Translations under genes and position numbers: made by a program
The notes under the pieces: model-generated
Databases searched by the model: none
Told to the model about the DNA's origin: nothing
Seen by the model: the letters and a program-made list of their open reading frames with translations, nothing else
NCBI RefSeq assembly: GCF_029023725.1
Contig: NZ_CP119075.1
Coordinates: forward strand, 2,847,501 to 2,911,500
From: Synoicihabitans lomoniglobus
Lineage (GTDB): Bacteria; Verrucomicrobiota; Verrucomicrobiia; Opitutales; Opitutaceae
Reading direction: 5' to 3'
Length of the DNA: 64,000 nucleotides
In this document: one piece after another, positions 45,031-52,921 of the stretch
How the letters are laid out: each line of letters opens with the position of its first letter
Numbering within the stretch: the first letter of the stretch is position 1

Positions 45031-45939
45031 ATGCGTTGCTTCTATCATGCCGACTACGTTTACCCGCTTCCCGCGGAGCATTCGTTTCCCATGGATAAAT
45101 TTTGGCGGGCGGAGGCCATGATTCGATCAGCGCAATCTCCCGGCCTGCGGATTGAGCCCGTCGTGCCCGCCACCCGCTCGCAGCTGAGACGCATCCACAC
45201 CGACGCCTACCTGGCCAGTATTGAACAAAACACGCTGCCTCGACCCGCTGCCGTGCGACTGGGATTGCCGGCCAGCGCCGCCCTCCTCGCCCGCTCGGCT
45301 TTGGAAGTCGGCGGCACTCTCGGGGCCATGCGGGCCGCGCGGGACGACGGCCTTGCCTGCAATCTCGCCGGCGGCACCCACCATGCCTTTCCTGACCGCG
45401 GCCTCGGATACTGCGTGCTTAATGACGTGGCCATCGCCATCGCCGAACTCCGCCTGACCGCGCCCGCCGCCCGCGTGTTTGTGATCGATACCGACGCCCA
45501 TCAAGGCAACGGCACCAACGGCATCTTCGCCGCCGATGCCAACGTATTCACTTACTCGATTCACGTGGGCAAAAACTACCCGGCGGAAAAAACCCCCGGC
45601 TCCCTCGACGTGCCGTTGCCCCGCTACGTCGACGGGGTCGATTATCTCGACCAATTGGAAGCCACGCTGACACCGGCCTTCGAGGCGTTTGCACCCGAAT
45701 TTGTTTTCTGGATCGCCGGAGCGGATTTGCACGAGCACGACCGATTTGGTCAGATGAAACTGACGACCGCCCACTTTGCCGCCCGCGATCACCAGGTATT
45801 GAAAATAGTGACTGCCGGTTCGGTTCCGACGGCGGTTCTCTACGGCGGGGGTTACAACCGCGACCGGGTCATGACCGCGCGGTTGCACGCCGATACCGTG
45901 CTGCGGGTGGCTCAGGCTGCGGGCACGGACAGGCTCTGA
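45031..45939 (+). CDS. histone-deacetylase-family amidohydrolase
   Basis: The 302-residue zinc hydrolase of the arginase/deacetylase fold has LAGGTHHAFPDRGLGYC (catalytic His pair), VIDTDAHQGNGT (Zn-ligand Asp and His) and IAGADLHEHDRFG (third ligand Asp), then LYGGGYN with a conserved Gly-rich loop. Bacterial members deacetylate acetoin-related, polyamine or amide substrates rather than histones. The start at 45031 (MRCFYHADYVYPLP) is used; upstream sequence in the same frame belongs to the MFS gene in another frame. It overlaps the convergent SDR gene by 28 bases. Confidence 0.9.
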   Translation: MRCFYHADYVYPLPAEHSFPMDKFWRAEAMIRSAQSPGLRIEPVVPATRSQLRRIHTDAYLASIEQNTLPRPAAVRLGLPASAALLARSALEVGGTLGAMRAARDDGLACNLAGGTHHAFPDRGLGYCVLNDVAIAIAELRLTAPAARVFVIDTDAHQGNGTNGIFAADANVFTYSIHVGKNYPAEKTPGSLDVPLPRYVDGVDYLDQLEATLTPAFEAFAPEFVFWIAGADLHEHDRFGQMKLTTAHFAARDHQVLKIVTAGSVPTAVLYGGGYNRDRVMTARLHADTVLRVAQAAGTDRL

Positions 45940-46592
45940 CCGTTGTCTTTGCGGCCGAGTTGGAGAATAAACGGACCGGCGACTTTAACCCAGTCCTCCG
46001 GCGTTTGATGGCTGTCCGCGCTCTCGCCCCATGCCGTGCGCAACATCTCCGTCGCGATGACGCCGGGACTGAGCGGAATCGCCGCCATGGGATCGGGCAA
46101 CTCCTGCGCCATGGCCTGGGTGAGTCCCTCAATGGCGTATTTGGAAGCACAATACGGTGCCACTTCCGCCGACGTGCTGCGGCCCCAGCCGGAGGAAAGA
46201 TTTACGATCACTCCCGTGCCGCGCGCGATCATCTCCGGCACGAACGCGTGGATGACATTAAAGACCCCCGACACGTTCACCTCGATGAGTTGGTGAAACT
46301 CCTTTGTCGGCACCTCCCAGAGCGGTGCCGGTTTGTTCATCAGTGCGGCGTTGTTGATGATCAGGTCCGGCGGGCCATGGGACGCCGAAACCGTTTCATA
46401 CCAGACGTCGACCTTGTTGGCCAAAGCCACGTCGACGATGTCGAAACGATGCTTCTCATCGCAGCCAAAACGCAGGTCCAAAATCTTCTCCGGATCGCGG
46501 CCGCAACCGATCACCTCGTGACCCGTCTCCATGTAAAAATCGGCCAGCGCCCGACCGAGTCCTTTTGAAACACCAGTGATGAGGATTTTCAT
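45912..46592 (-). CDS. short-chain dehydrogenase/reductase
   Basis: This 226-residue SDR begins MKILITGVSKGLGRALADFY with the TGxxxGLG cofactor loop. It has IINNAALMNKPA, a serine in VNLSSGWGRS, and YCASKYAIEGL with the catalytic Tyr and Lys. It fits the classical NAD(P)-linked group, substrate unknown. The ATG at 46592 is preferred; a GTG two codons upstream is possible. Its 3' end overlaps the amidohydrolase gene by 28 bases in the convergent direction. A single half-copy of the inverted-repeat family overlaps its start region (46593-46609). Confidence 0.88.
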   Translation of the reverse strand: MKILITGVSKGLGRALADFYMETGHEVIGCGRDPEKILDLRFGCDEKHRFDIVDVALANKVDVWYETVSASHGPPDLIINNAALMNKPAPLWEVPTKEFHQLIEVNVSGVFNVIHAFVPEMIARGTGVIVNLSSGWGRSTSAEVAPYCASKYAIEGLTQAMAQELPDPMAAIPLSPGVIATEMLRTAWGESADSHQTPEDWVKVAGPFILQLGRKDNGQSLSVPAA

Positions 46593-46609
46593 AACCACGA
46601 ACTACACGA
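46593..46609. repeat. single arm of the AACCACGAA-type repeat
   Basis: The bases AACCACGAACTACACGA match the left arm of the inverted repeat found between leuD and leuC (AACCACGAAATACACGA) with one change. No clear second arm follows, so this is probably a decayed or half element. It touches the start codon of the SDR gene on the minus strand. Confidence 0.6.
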
Positions 46610-46666
46610 TAGAACCGCCAGGCGTCCACCCCGGGATCACTTTTCGGATGGTTCGTGATGCTTCTG

Positions 46667-47065
46667 CTAGCGACTTTGCAAGCTGAACTTGTTCAACCCG
46701 GTCTTGCGGCAGGCATCCATCAGAAAGGCGACGGTGCGCAGCGGCGTTTCTTCATCCGCCGCGATGAGCACCGGGATATCGCGATCAACATCGCGCACCT
46801 GTTTGAGCAAATCCGAGATTTCCTCCTCCCCCACGACCTGGCCATTGAAGGTCATGACACCTTCGTTGCTCACACCGATCGTGACGGTGCCCTTGAACTC
46901 ATTCTTACCCGCCGTATCGACCTTGGGCAGCGTGATGTTCAACGTCTCGGCCGCCCGGAACTGCATGGTCACGAATGCAAAAAAGATAAGCATCACGAGC
47001 ACATCGATCAGCGGGAGCAGATTCATCTCCCGCTTCTTGCGGCGGCGCTGATAGAGCGAACTCAT
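46667..47065 (-). CDS. exbD: ExbD/TolR-family biopolymer transport protein
   Basis: The 132-residue product has a basic N-terminus (MSSLYQRRRKKREMN), one membrane helix with a conserved Asp (LLPLIDVLVMLIFFAFV), and a periplasmic domain, the ExbD/TolR layout. With ExbB it forms a proton-driven motor that energises outer-membrane uptake through TonB. The start at 47065 is fixed by an ATGA overlap of 4 bases with exbB. No tonB gene is visible in the window. The C-terminal region includes IPVLIAADEETPLRTVAFLMDA, written here as family position only: residues about 100-125. Confidence 0.9.
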   Translation of the reverse strand: MSSLYQRRRKKREMNLLPLIDVLVMLIFFAFVTMQFRAAETLNITLPKVDTAGKNEFKGTVTIGVSNEGVMTFNGQVVGEEEISDLLKQVRDVDRDIPVLIAADEETPLRTVAFLMDACRKTGLNKFSLQSR

Positions 47066-47649
47066 GAATCGGATTTTTCGCCGCCCGCGCTCCCCACGAT
47101 GCGCTCGAGAATCACGTCGAGTTGCGCCGCATAGTTTTCCACTTTGCGCTGCAACCAACCGCCTCCCACCAGAGCCGGAATCGCAATCGCTAGACCCAGC
47201 AATGTAGCCGACAGCGCCAACGCGACGCCGCTGGAAAACGCCACCGGATCGGGCAGGCCCGTTTCACTGGTCAACGACGAGAACACCCGCAGCAATGACC
47301 ACACCGTGCCAGTCAAACCGAGCAAAGGGGCGGCGGCGTAGATGATATCCAAATACGGGAGTCCGCGTTCCATACGATTGAGTTCGAGGCGGGCGAACGC
47401 CTTGACTGCATCGGGGTCGTCATCGTGCCGTTGCGAAAACTCGATAATCCGCGCCAGCACGGAATCGCGTCCGCCAGCCACGCTTTTACCGTCCACCACC
47501 GCCTCCACCAAGTCGTCGGGCATCACCGCATCGCGACGCAGCGCATAAGCGCGTTCGCAGATGATGAAAACCATCACCAGCGAACAAAGTCCGAGCGGAT
47601 AAACGAGAACGTCAGCACCTGCAAAAATGTCGATCAAAGCAATAGTCAT
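47062..47649 (-). CDS. exbB: MotA/TolQ/ExbB proton channel protein
   Basis: The 195-residue inner-membrane protein has helices near residues 13-33, 100-125 and 140-165. The last two carry AAPLLGLTGTVWSLLRVF and ALSATLLGLAIAIPALVG, the conserved core of the MotA/ExbB family. It is the partner of the exbD product, whose gene overlaps its stop by 4 bases. The length is short for TolQ and usual for ExbB. A 227-base spacer to the divergent gene at 47877 likely holds its promoter; I see no clear one. A short GGGGA/TCCCC hairpin is present in it but of unknown use. Confidence 0.9.
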   Translation of the reverse strand: MTIALIDIFAGADVLVYPLGLCSLVMVFIICERAYALRRDAVMPDDLVEAVVDGKSVAGGRDSVLARIIEFSQRHDDDPDAVKAFARLELNRMERGLPYLDIIYAAAPLLGLTGTVWSLLRVFSSLTSETGLPDPVAFSSGVALALSATLLGLAIAIPALVGGGWLQRKVENYAAQLDVILERIVGSAGGEKSDS

Positions 47650-47876
47650 GGGAAGCAGCGTCCGTTGAGACGCAGTGAAATCGAAAAGGTTCAGGAAAAC
47701 TTCATTAACCGGCCCGGGGCGTCAAGGGGACCATGATCCCCGGACGGATTCCCCCCCTGTTTACGACATCCACCCCCATCAACCGGATTCCGCCGCACGG
47801 CCCGCCCTCTCCGCCATCGCTTTAGACTCGCGACGCCTCCGAATACGTCGTCCCTTGGCGACTGCTTTCGAACCCA

Positions 47877-48557
47877 ATGAGCGGCCCCTCCAATCCTCCC
47901 TCTCGTGCCCGGCGCCAGATGATTGCCGCTGGGTTGGGGATCATTTGCCTCGGCGTCTTCTGTATCTGGCGGTGGTGGCCCGCGGAGGACCAGCGGACGG
48001 AGCCGGTTTCGCAACAGCCTTCGCCGGCGACCGAAGATGATCAGATCGAGCCGCGGGCGTCGATTAGCGCGCCGGTTTCGGGTGATCGCCCGAACCCGGA
48101 AAACGACGGCGAGCCTCCGGTGCCATCCACCGAGATTTACGCCACCATCGCCGAAAATACCATCCCGGGACGAATGGTGTTTCTGGAGATCGAGTTCAAC
48201 CGCAACGGGCCGGTGCGCCTCGTCGGCGCGGTCGGCGCGGCGGGTCGCGCCAAAACACCTCCCCTGCGGCAGACGCCAGGGCAGCTACGCTACGAAATTC
48301 TCGACGCAACCGGCCAAGTGACCGTCACAGGCTCGCTCGCGGATCCCGTTAATCAACGGCTCGAACATCCCTCCAGTGACGATCCCCAACGCATGACCAC
48401 CACACGGGTCGACCACGAACAATCTCGCGCCATCCTCCGGGTGCCCGGCGAATCCCGGGCTCATCGCATTCGATTCCAACGCCTCGGTCTCGCCGATGAC
48501 GCCACGTCCATGATCTGGACGCTCATCGCCGACTTGCCGCTGCAACCTTCTCCCTGA
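47877..48557 (+). CDS. membrane-anchored hypothetical protein, possible partner of the M64 peptidase
   Basis: The 226-residue product has one N-terminal hydrophobic helix (MIAAGLGIICLGVFCIWRWW, residues 15-34), a Pro/Glu/Ser-rich linker (about 36-85), and a C-terminal beta-rich domain with MVFLEIEFNRNGPVRLVGAV and YEILDATGQVTVTGSLADP. Its C-terminal domain resembles, in style, the N-terminal beta-sandwich of some M64 peptidases. The M64 gene starts 16 bases downstream, so the two may be one functional unit split into two genes. This is inference from position and general character. Confidence 0.6.
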   Translation: MSGPSNPPSRARRQMIAAGLGIICLGVFCIWRWWPAEDQRTEPVSQQPSPATEDDQIEPRASISAPVSGDRPNPENDGEPPVPSTEIYATIAENTIPGRMVFLEIEFNRNGPVRLVGAVGAAGRAKTPPLRQTPGQLRYEILDATGQVTVTGSLADPVNQRLEHPSSDDPQRMTTTRVDHEQSRAILRVPGESRAHRIRFQRLGLADDATSMIWTLIADLPLQPSP

Positions 48558-48572
48558 GCACTCCCGCCCATC

Positions 48573-50591
48573 ATGATTACGCCGTCGCGCCGATTTGTCC
48601 TTCGTTTCCCGTCCCTGCTCGGAATCATCGCTCTGCTTTCCGGACTCACGGCGAGTGCCCAATCTCCCGTCTTACGCACGTTGCGGGACTCTGGCCCGAC
48701 CTCGAATCACATCAACATCGTGCTGCTCGGCGACGGGTTCACGGCCGCCCAGGAACAGGACTTTTTCACCGCGGCCGAAAACATGCTCGAAGTCATCGTC
48801 AATGACCCCGCCATGTCCGCGTTCGCCTCTCTCACGAATGGCTTTGCGGTGTTCACCGCCAGCAACGAATCGGGCACGGGTATTCCCGCTGAAAACCTGA
48901 CTCCGGACACCTATTACAAGTCCACGTTTGTCGAAGGTGAAAACGCCCGCCTGGCCTACGTCTCTGATCCCGTCGGCTATAACCGGATCTACACCATTCT
49001 GTCCACCTACACCCCGGAATACGACTACGTCGTCGTGATCATCAATTCCACCCGCTACGGTGGCGCCGGCGGCGCGGTGATGTATACCACCTTGAACGCC
49101 GCCTCCGACGAAATCGTGCTCCATGAGAGCGGTCACAGCTTCGCCGGACTCACCGACGAATATATCGACGAAGCCATCGCGTCCGACTATCCCGCCGGCG
49201 AATTTGCCAATTCCACCGAATTCACCGATCGCACCAAAATTTCCTGGCGAAAATTCATCACGGACACCACCGCGATCCCGACCACCGAAGTTCCTTCAGG
49301 GGAGGAACTGGTGGGGGCTTGGGAAGGCAGCAACTATCGCACCTCCGGCAGCTTCCGTCCTACTTATAATTCCAAGATGCGTTCCCTCGGTCGCCCCTGG
49401 GGGCCGGTAAATCTCCGCGCGTTCGCCGACGCGGTCAACCGCCTCAACATCAACAACGCCACGACCGCCCCGGTCATCAGTGACCAACCCGACCCCACCC
49501 AAGTCGTGTCCGGCCAATCGCTCACCCTCACCGCCACCGTGTCCGGGCCGGGCCCGTTTACCTATCAATGGGCCTTGAATGGCCAGTTTCTGGTTGGTGA
49601 AACCAACCCAACCCTGTCCCGCGCCTACGTCACCACCGCCGATCTGGGCGACTATACCGTGGAGGTTTCCAACGCCGTGGGTCGCAGTATCAGCGCCGCC
49701 GCAACGGTGAGTTTTGATCCCGTCGATCCCGGCACGGGTGAACCCGACGACGGCGGGGAAGTCGTCGCATCCCACGGCCGTTTGACCAATCTCTCCGTGC
49801 GCACCCAAGCCGGCACCGGCAGCCAGACGCTCACGGTGGGCTTCGCCATCGGGGAAGCCACTGCCGATCAAACCGAAAAGTCCCTGCTGGTCCGTGTGAT
49901 CGGTCCCGCGTTGGCCACGTTCGGAGTCGCCGGCACGCTGGCTGATCCCACGGTTTCACTCGCACCGTTGGGTCAGAGCGCCATGGCGACCAACGACAAT
50001 TGGAACGGCGACGCCAACCTGAAAGCCGCCTTCGTCACCGTGGGAGCCTTCCCTCTCGACGATGATTCGAGCGCCGACTCCGCGCTCCTGCATGCCACGA
50101 CCAACGGAGCCTATACGGCCCAAGTCGGCAGCGGTGACAACGGCACCGGCATCGCCCTGGTAGAGGTCTACGATACCGGCAGCACCGACACGCCGCGACT
50201 CGTCAATCTCTCTGCGCGCAGCCAGGTCGGCATCGGGTCCGACGCCTTGATCGCCGGTTTTGTTTATGATGGGAACGTTCCCGCGCGCTTGTTGATCCGG
50301 GCCGTGGGCCCGACGCTCGGAGGTTTCGGGGTGGACGGTGTGCTCGTCGACCCGGTGCTCACCGTGCGAGTGCTCGGCGAAACCACCGTGCTCGCGAGCA
50401 ACGACGATTGGGCGGGAGCCGACGCCTTGAAAACCGCGTTCGCCGCGGTGGGCGCTTTCCCGTTCCCCCATGAATCGAGTCTCGACTCGGCGTTGATCGT
50501 GGAAATCCAGCCGGGGGCCTACACGGCCACCATCAGCGGATACAGCGATACGACCGGGGTCGCGCTGGTCGAAGTTTATGAGCTGCCCTGA
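48573..50591 (+). CDS. secreted M64-family metallopeptidase with Ig-like and surface repeats
   Basis: The 672-residue product has a signal peptide (cut near SAQS, residue 30), then an M64-type catalytic domain with the zinc motif HESGHSFAGLTDEY: His184, Glu185, His188. M64 includes the IgA-specific peptidase of Clostridium ramosum; the substrate here is unknown. An Ig-like domain follows (about 300-385, PVISDQPDPTQVVSGQSLTL), then two copies of a 130-140-residue repeat ending VALVEVY (from residues 403 and 542). The repeat is common in secreted proteins of Opitutaceae and probably serves surface attachment. The gene follows a small anchored protein by 16 bases. Confidence 0.87.
   Translation: MITPSRRFVLRFPSLLGIIALLSGLTASAQSPVLRTLRDSGPTSNHINIVLLGDGFTAAQEQDFFTAAENMLEVIVNDPAMSAFASLTNGFAVFTASNESGTGIPAENLTPDTYYKSTFVEGENARLAYVSDPVGYNRIYTILSTYTPEYDYVVVIINSTRYGGAGGAVMYTTLNAASDEIVLHESGHSFAGLTDEYIDEAIASDYPAGEFANSTEFTDRTKISWRKFITDTTAIPTTEVPSGEELVGAWEGSNYRTSGSFRPTYNSKMRSLGRPWGPVNLRAFADAVNRLNINNATTAPVISDQPDPTQVVSGQSLTLTATVSGPGPFTYQWALNGQFLVGETNPTLSRAYVTTADLGDYTVEVSNAVGRSISAAATVSFDPVDPGTGEPDDGGEVVASHGRLTNLSVRTQAGTGSQTLTVGFAIGEATADQTEKSLLVRVIGPALATFGVAGTLADPTVSLAPLGQSAMATNDNWNGDANLKAAFVTVGAFPLDDDSSADSALLHATTNGAYTAQVGSGDNGTGIALVEVYDTGSTDTPRLVNLSARSQVGIGSDALIAGFVYDGNVPARLLIRAVGPTLGGFGVDGVLVDPVLTVRVLGETTVLASNDDWAGADALKTAFAAVGAFPFPHESSLDSALIVEIQPGAYTATISGYSDTTGVALVEVYELP
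49779..50591 (+). repeat. two tandem protein-level surface repeats
   Basis: Within the M64 peptidase gene, residues 403-541 and 542-end encode diverged copies of one unit. Shared positions are RLTNLS/RLVNLS, LLVRVIGP/LLIRAVGP, FGVAG/FGVDG, TNDNW/SNDDW, VGAFP and GIALVEVY/GVALVEVY. The nucleotide copies are diverged, so this is an old duplication kept by protein selection. Position at the C-terminus suggests a cell-surface or matrix-binding module. Confidence 0.85.
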
Positions 50592-50606
50592 CGCGGGCCG
50601 CCGGAA

Positions 50607-51209
50607 TCAGGCCTTCATGTAGGGCAACGTGCCGGCCAGTTCCTGGACCTGCGGCACGCCTTCATGAAGTTCGGCGATGGCATCCCACCGGCCGTTGAGG
50701 AGGGCGTCACGGGCGGAACCCCGGATCTCGGCCGGAATGCTGTCGTCGCCGTAACGCACCACCTGCGCGTCGACATCGATCGTGACCTCAAGCGTCGGGT
50801 CCGCATCGATCGCGGCCGCCACCTTGGCGATGTCGGCGCGGGCAGCGGTGGCACAGGGCATGCCGAGCGTCGTGCTGTTACCGAAAAAGATCTCGGCAAA
50901 ATTCTCCGCCACGACGCCACGAAAACCGTATTTCTGGATCGCTTGCGGAGCGTGCTCCCGGGAAGAACCGCAACCAAAGTTGGCCCCGGACAGGAGGATG
51001 GTCGCGCCCTTGAAACGCGCCTCGTTGAGCGGATGCTTCCGGTCGTTGCCGTCGGCGTCCTTGCGCACGTCGTAGAACAGATACTCGCCAAGGCCGTCGA
51101 AGGTGACGCACTTCATGAAGCGCGCCGGGATGATGCGATCGGTGTCGATGTCATTGCCGGGGACGTAAACGGCGCGGCCGGATATCGAGGTGATTTTTGC
51201 TAAAGCCAT
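50607..51209 (-). CDS. leuD: 3-isopropylmalate dehydratase small subunit
   Basis: Together with LeuC it isomerises 2-isopropylmalate to 3-isopropylmalate in leucine synthesis. The 200-residue product has the small-subunit signature GANFGCGSSREHAPQAI and the swivelling-domain start DIDTDRIIPARFMK. The ATG at 51209 is preferred; the longer frame to 51359 only translates the inverted repeat and overlaps leuC. It follows leuC after a 106-base gap that contains the repeat 51226-51301, so both subunits are likely made from one transcript, with the repeat in the mRNA. Confidence 0.95.
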   Translation of the reverse strand: MALAKITSISGRAVYVPGNDIDTDRIIPARFMKCVTFDGLGEYLFYDVRKDADGNDRKHPLNEARFKGATILLSGANFGCGSSREHAPQAIQKYGFRGVVAENFAEIFFGNSTTLGMPCATAARADIAKVAAAIDADPTLEVTIDVDAQVVRYGDDSIPAEIRGSARDALLNGRWDAIAELHEGVPQVQELAGTLPYMKA

Positions 51210-51225
51210 GTCAGGAAAATGAATT

Positions 51226-51301
51226 AACCACGAAATACACGAATGACACGAAAAGGGGTAACCGACGGACGGCTTTCGCGGGTTTCGTGTATTTCGTGGT
51301 T
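51226..51301. repeat. intergenic inverted repeat between leuC and leuD
   Basis: A perfect 18-base inverted repeat: AACCACGAAATACACGAA at 51226-51243 and its reverse complement at 51284-51301, with 40 bases between and further partial symmetry inside (GACACGAAA against CCGCGAAA). The arm has the internal xACACGAA rhythm of short intergenic repeats known from several environmental bacterial groups. As RNA it would form a long hairpin between the two leu genes. Confidence 0.85.
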
Positions 51302-51315
51302 GAGAATGTTGAAGA

Positions 51316-52743
51316 CTAAACGGCGGCGAGTTCGCCGACTTCAAAGACTTCGCGGGCATCGGCCACTTCGCCGGTGACGGCGGCGGCGGCGACCATGAGC
51401 GGGCTCATGAGAATCGTGCGTCCGGTCGTCGAACCTTGGCGGCCCTTGAAGTTCCGGTTGGAGGAAGAGGCGCAGAGCTGGTCCCCAATGAGCTTGTCGG
51501 GGTTCATCGCCAGACACATCGAACATCCGGCGGCCCGCCACTCAAAACCGGCGGCGGCGATGATCTTGTCGATGCCGAGTTTTTCGCATTGAGCGGCCAC
51601 GATCTGCGAGCCGGGCACCGCGATGGCTTTGACGCCGGGAGCGACTTGGCGGCCTTCGAGATACTTGGCAACTTCTTGAAAATCGGAGAGGCGGCCGTTG
51701 GTGCAGGAACCGAGGAAGGCCACATCGATCTTGGTGCCTTTGATCGGAGCCCCGGGCGCAAACTTCATGTATTCGAGCGCTTCTTCGATGGAAGCACGCT
51801 CGTCGACCGTCGTCGCCGTCTCGGGATCGGGGATGCTTTGGTCGATCGAAATCCCCTGCCCCGGATTGATGCCCCACGTGACCGAAGGCGCGATGTCCGC
51901 CGCGTCGATCACGACGACGTCATCATAGCGGCAACCTTCGTCCGACGCAAAATCGCTCCAGCGAGCGACCGCAGCATCCCAATCGGCTCCTGTCGGAGCG
52001 TAAGGACGGCCCTTGAGATACTCGAATGTCGTCTCATCGGGATTGACGTAACCCACGCGCGCACCGCCTTCGATCGACATGTTGCAGACGGTCATGCGCT
52101 GCTCCATGGTGAAATTATCGAAGACCTCACCCGCGTATTCGTAAGCGAAACCGGTGCCGCCGTTCACGCCGAGTTGAGCGATGATGTGGAGGATGACGTC
52201 CTTGGCGTAGACGCCCGGACGCAACTTACCATTTACCTCGATGCGCCGCACCTTGAGCTGGCCCAGCGCCATGGTCTGCGTGGCGAGCACGTCACGGATC
52301 TGCGTCGTGCCGATGCCGAACGCAATCGCACCAAACGCGCCATGCGTGGAGGTGTGGGAATCGCCGCAGGCAATCGTGGTGCCGGGCTGGGTGATGCCTT
52401 GCTCGGGACCCACGATGTGCACGATACCCTGCTTGCCCGTGCCGCGATCGAAGAAAGTGATGTTATTGTCCGCGCAGTTTTTGCGGAGCTCATCCATCAT
52501 GGCCTGCGCGAGAGGATCGGCATACGGCTCGACGAACTGGTCGGTCGGGACGATGTGATCCACCGTGGCAAATGTGCGGGTCGGCATCAGCACGGGCAGG
52601 TTCAAGTCGCGCAACATGCCAAAGGCCTGCGGTGAAGTGACTTCGTGAATCAGATGCGTGCCAATGAGCAGCTGGGTCTGCCCGTTCGCAAGGGTGCGAA
52701 CCGTGTGGGCGTTCCAGACTTTTTCGAACAGAGATTGGGCCAT
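51316..52743 (-). CDS. leuC: 3-isopropylmalate dehydratase large subunit
   Basis: This is the aconitase-superfamily subunit that carries the [4Fe-4S] cluster. The 475-residue length matches bacterial LeuC. Visible blocks are [30 protein letters not shown] (active-site HTS region, at about 120-140), FLGSCTNGR with the first cluster Cys, and [11 protein letters not shown] with the other two. It is followed by leuD. Upstream lie a repeat (52778-52847), a candidate promoter, and the divergent LysR gene, so leucine-responsive control by that regulator is plausible. Confidence 0.96.
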   Translation of the reverse strand: MAQSLFEKVWNAHTVRTLANGQTQLLIGTHLIHEVTSPQAFGMLRDLNLPVLMPTRTFATVDHIVPTDQFVEPYADPLAQAMMDELRKNCADNNITFFDRGTGKQGIVHIVGPEQGITQPGTTIACGDSHTSTHGAFGAIAFGIGTTQIRDVLATQTMALGQLKVRRIEVNGKLRPGVYAKDVILHIIAQLGVNGGTGFAYEYAGEVFDNFTMEQRMTVCNMSIEGGARVGYVNPDETTFEYLKGRPYAPTGADWDAAVARWSDFASDEGCRYDDVVVIDAADIAPSVTWGINPGQGISIDQSIPDPETATTVDERASIEEALEYMKFAPGAPIKGTKIDVAFLGSCTNGRLSDFQEVAKYLEGRQVAPGVKAIAVPGSQIVAAQCEKLGIDKIIAAAGFEWRAAGCSMCLAMNPDKLIGDQLCASSSNRNFKGRQGSTTGRTILMSPLMVAAAAVTGEVADAREVFEVGELAAV

Positions 52744-52777
52744 GAGAGAGATTTGCGAAACGGATCAGTGAAAGAAA

Positions 52778-52847
52778 AACCGCGAAGGTCGCAAGGGGGG
52801 CTAAGAAATCACAAGAAAACTTTGCTAGGTTCGCGACCTCCGCGGTT
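52778..52847. repeat. intergenic inverted repeat in the leuC leader
   Basis: An imperfect inverted repeat with arms AACCGCGAAGGTCGCAAG (52778-52795) and TTCGCGACCTCCGCGGTT (52830-52847), which match at 16 of 18 positions. It lies in the presumed 5' untranslated leader of leuC, 35 bases upstream of its ATG. It is a second variant of the repeat class seen at 51226-51301. Confidence 0.8.
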
Positions 52848-52870
52848 AACACAACTAACTGAACCGCCCT

Positions 52871-52896
52871 GAGTATAACAGAGCTTGCGATACCTC
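52871..52896. promoter_or_regulatory. dyad GAGTAT/ATACCTC, candidate LysR operator
   Basis: The half-sites GAGTAT (52871-52876) and ATACCTC (52890-52896) form an imperfect dyad with 13 bases between. It sits between divergent leuC and the LysR gene and covers the candidate leuC promoter. LysR proteins usually bind T-N11-A dyads at such positions. The match is short, so this is a suggestion. Confidence 0.3.
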
Positions 52897-52900
52897 TTAA
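52872..52900 (-). promoter_or_regulatory. leuC: candidate sigma-70-type promoter of leuC
   Basis: On the minus strand TTAAGA (52895-52900) and TATACT (52872-52877) are spaced 17 bases apart, matching the -35 (4 of 6) and -10 (5 of 6) consensus. Transcription would begin near 52865 and give a leader of about 120 bases that includes the inverted repeat. Consensus matching alone is weak evidence. Confidence 0.4.
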
Positions 52901-52921
52901 ATACTTGCTTGGTGTTTATTG

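Noticed and set aside
51209..51315. Leucine attenuator leader peptide before leuD
   Set aside because: There is no short frame with a leucine-codon run; the hairpin comes from the inverted repeat instead.
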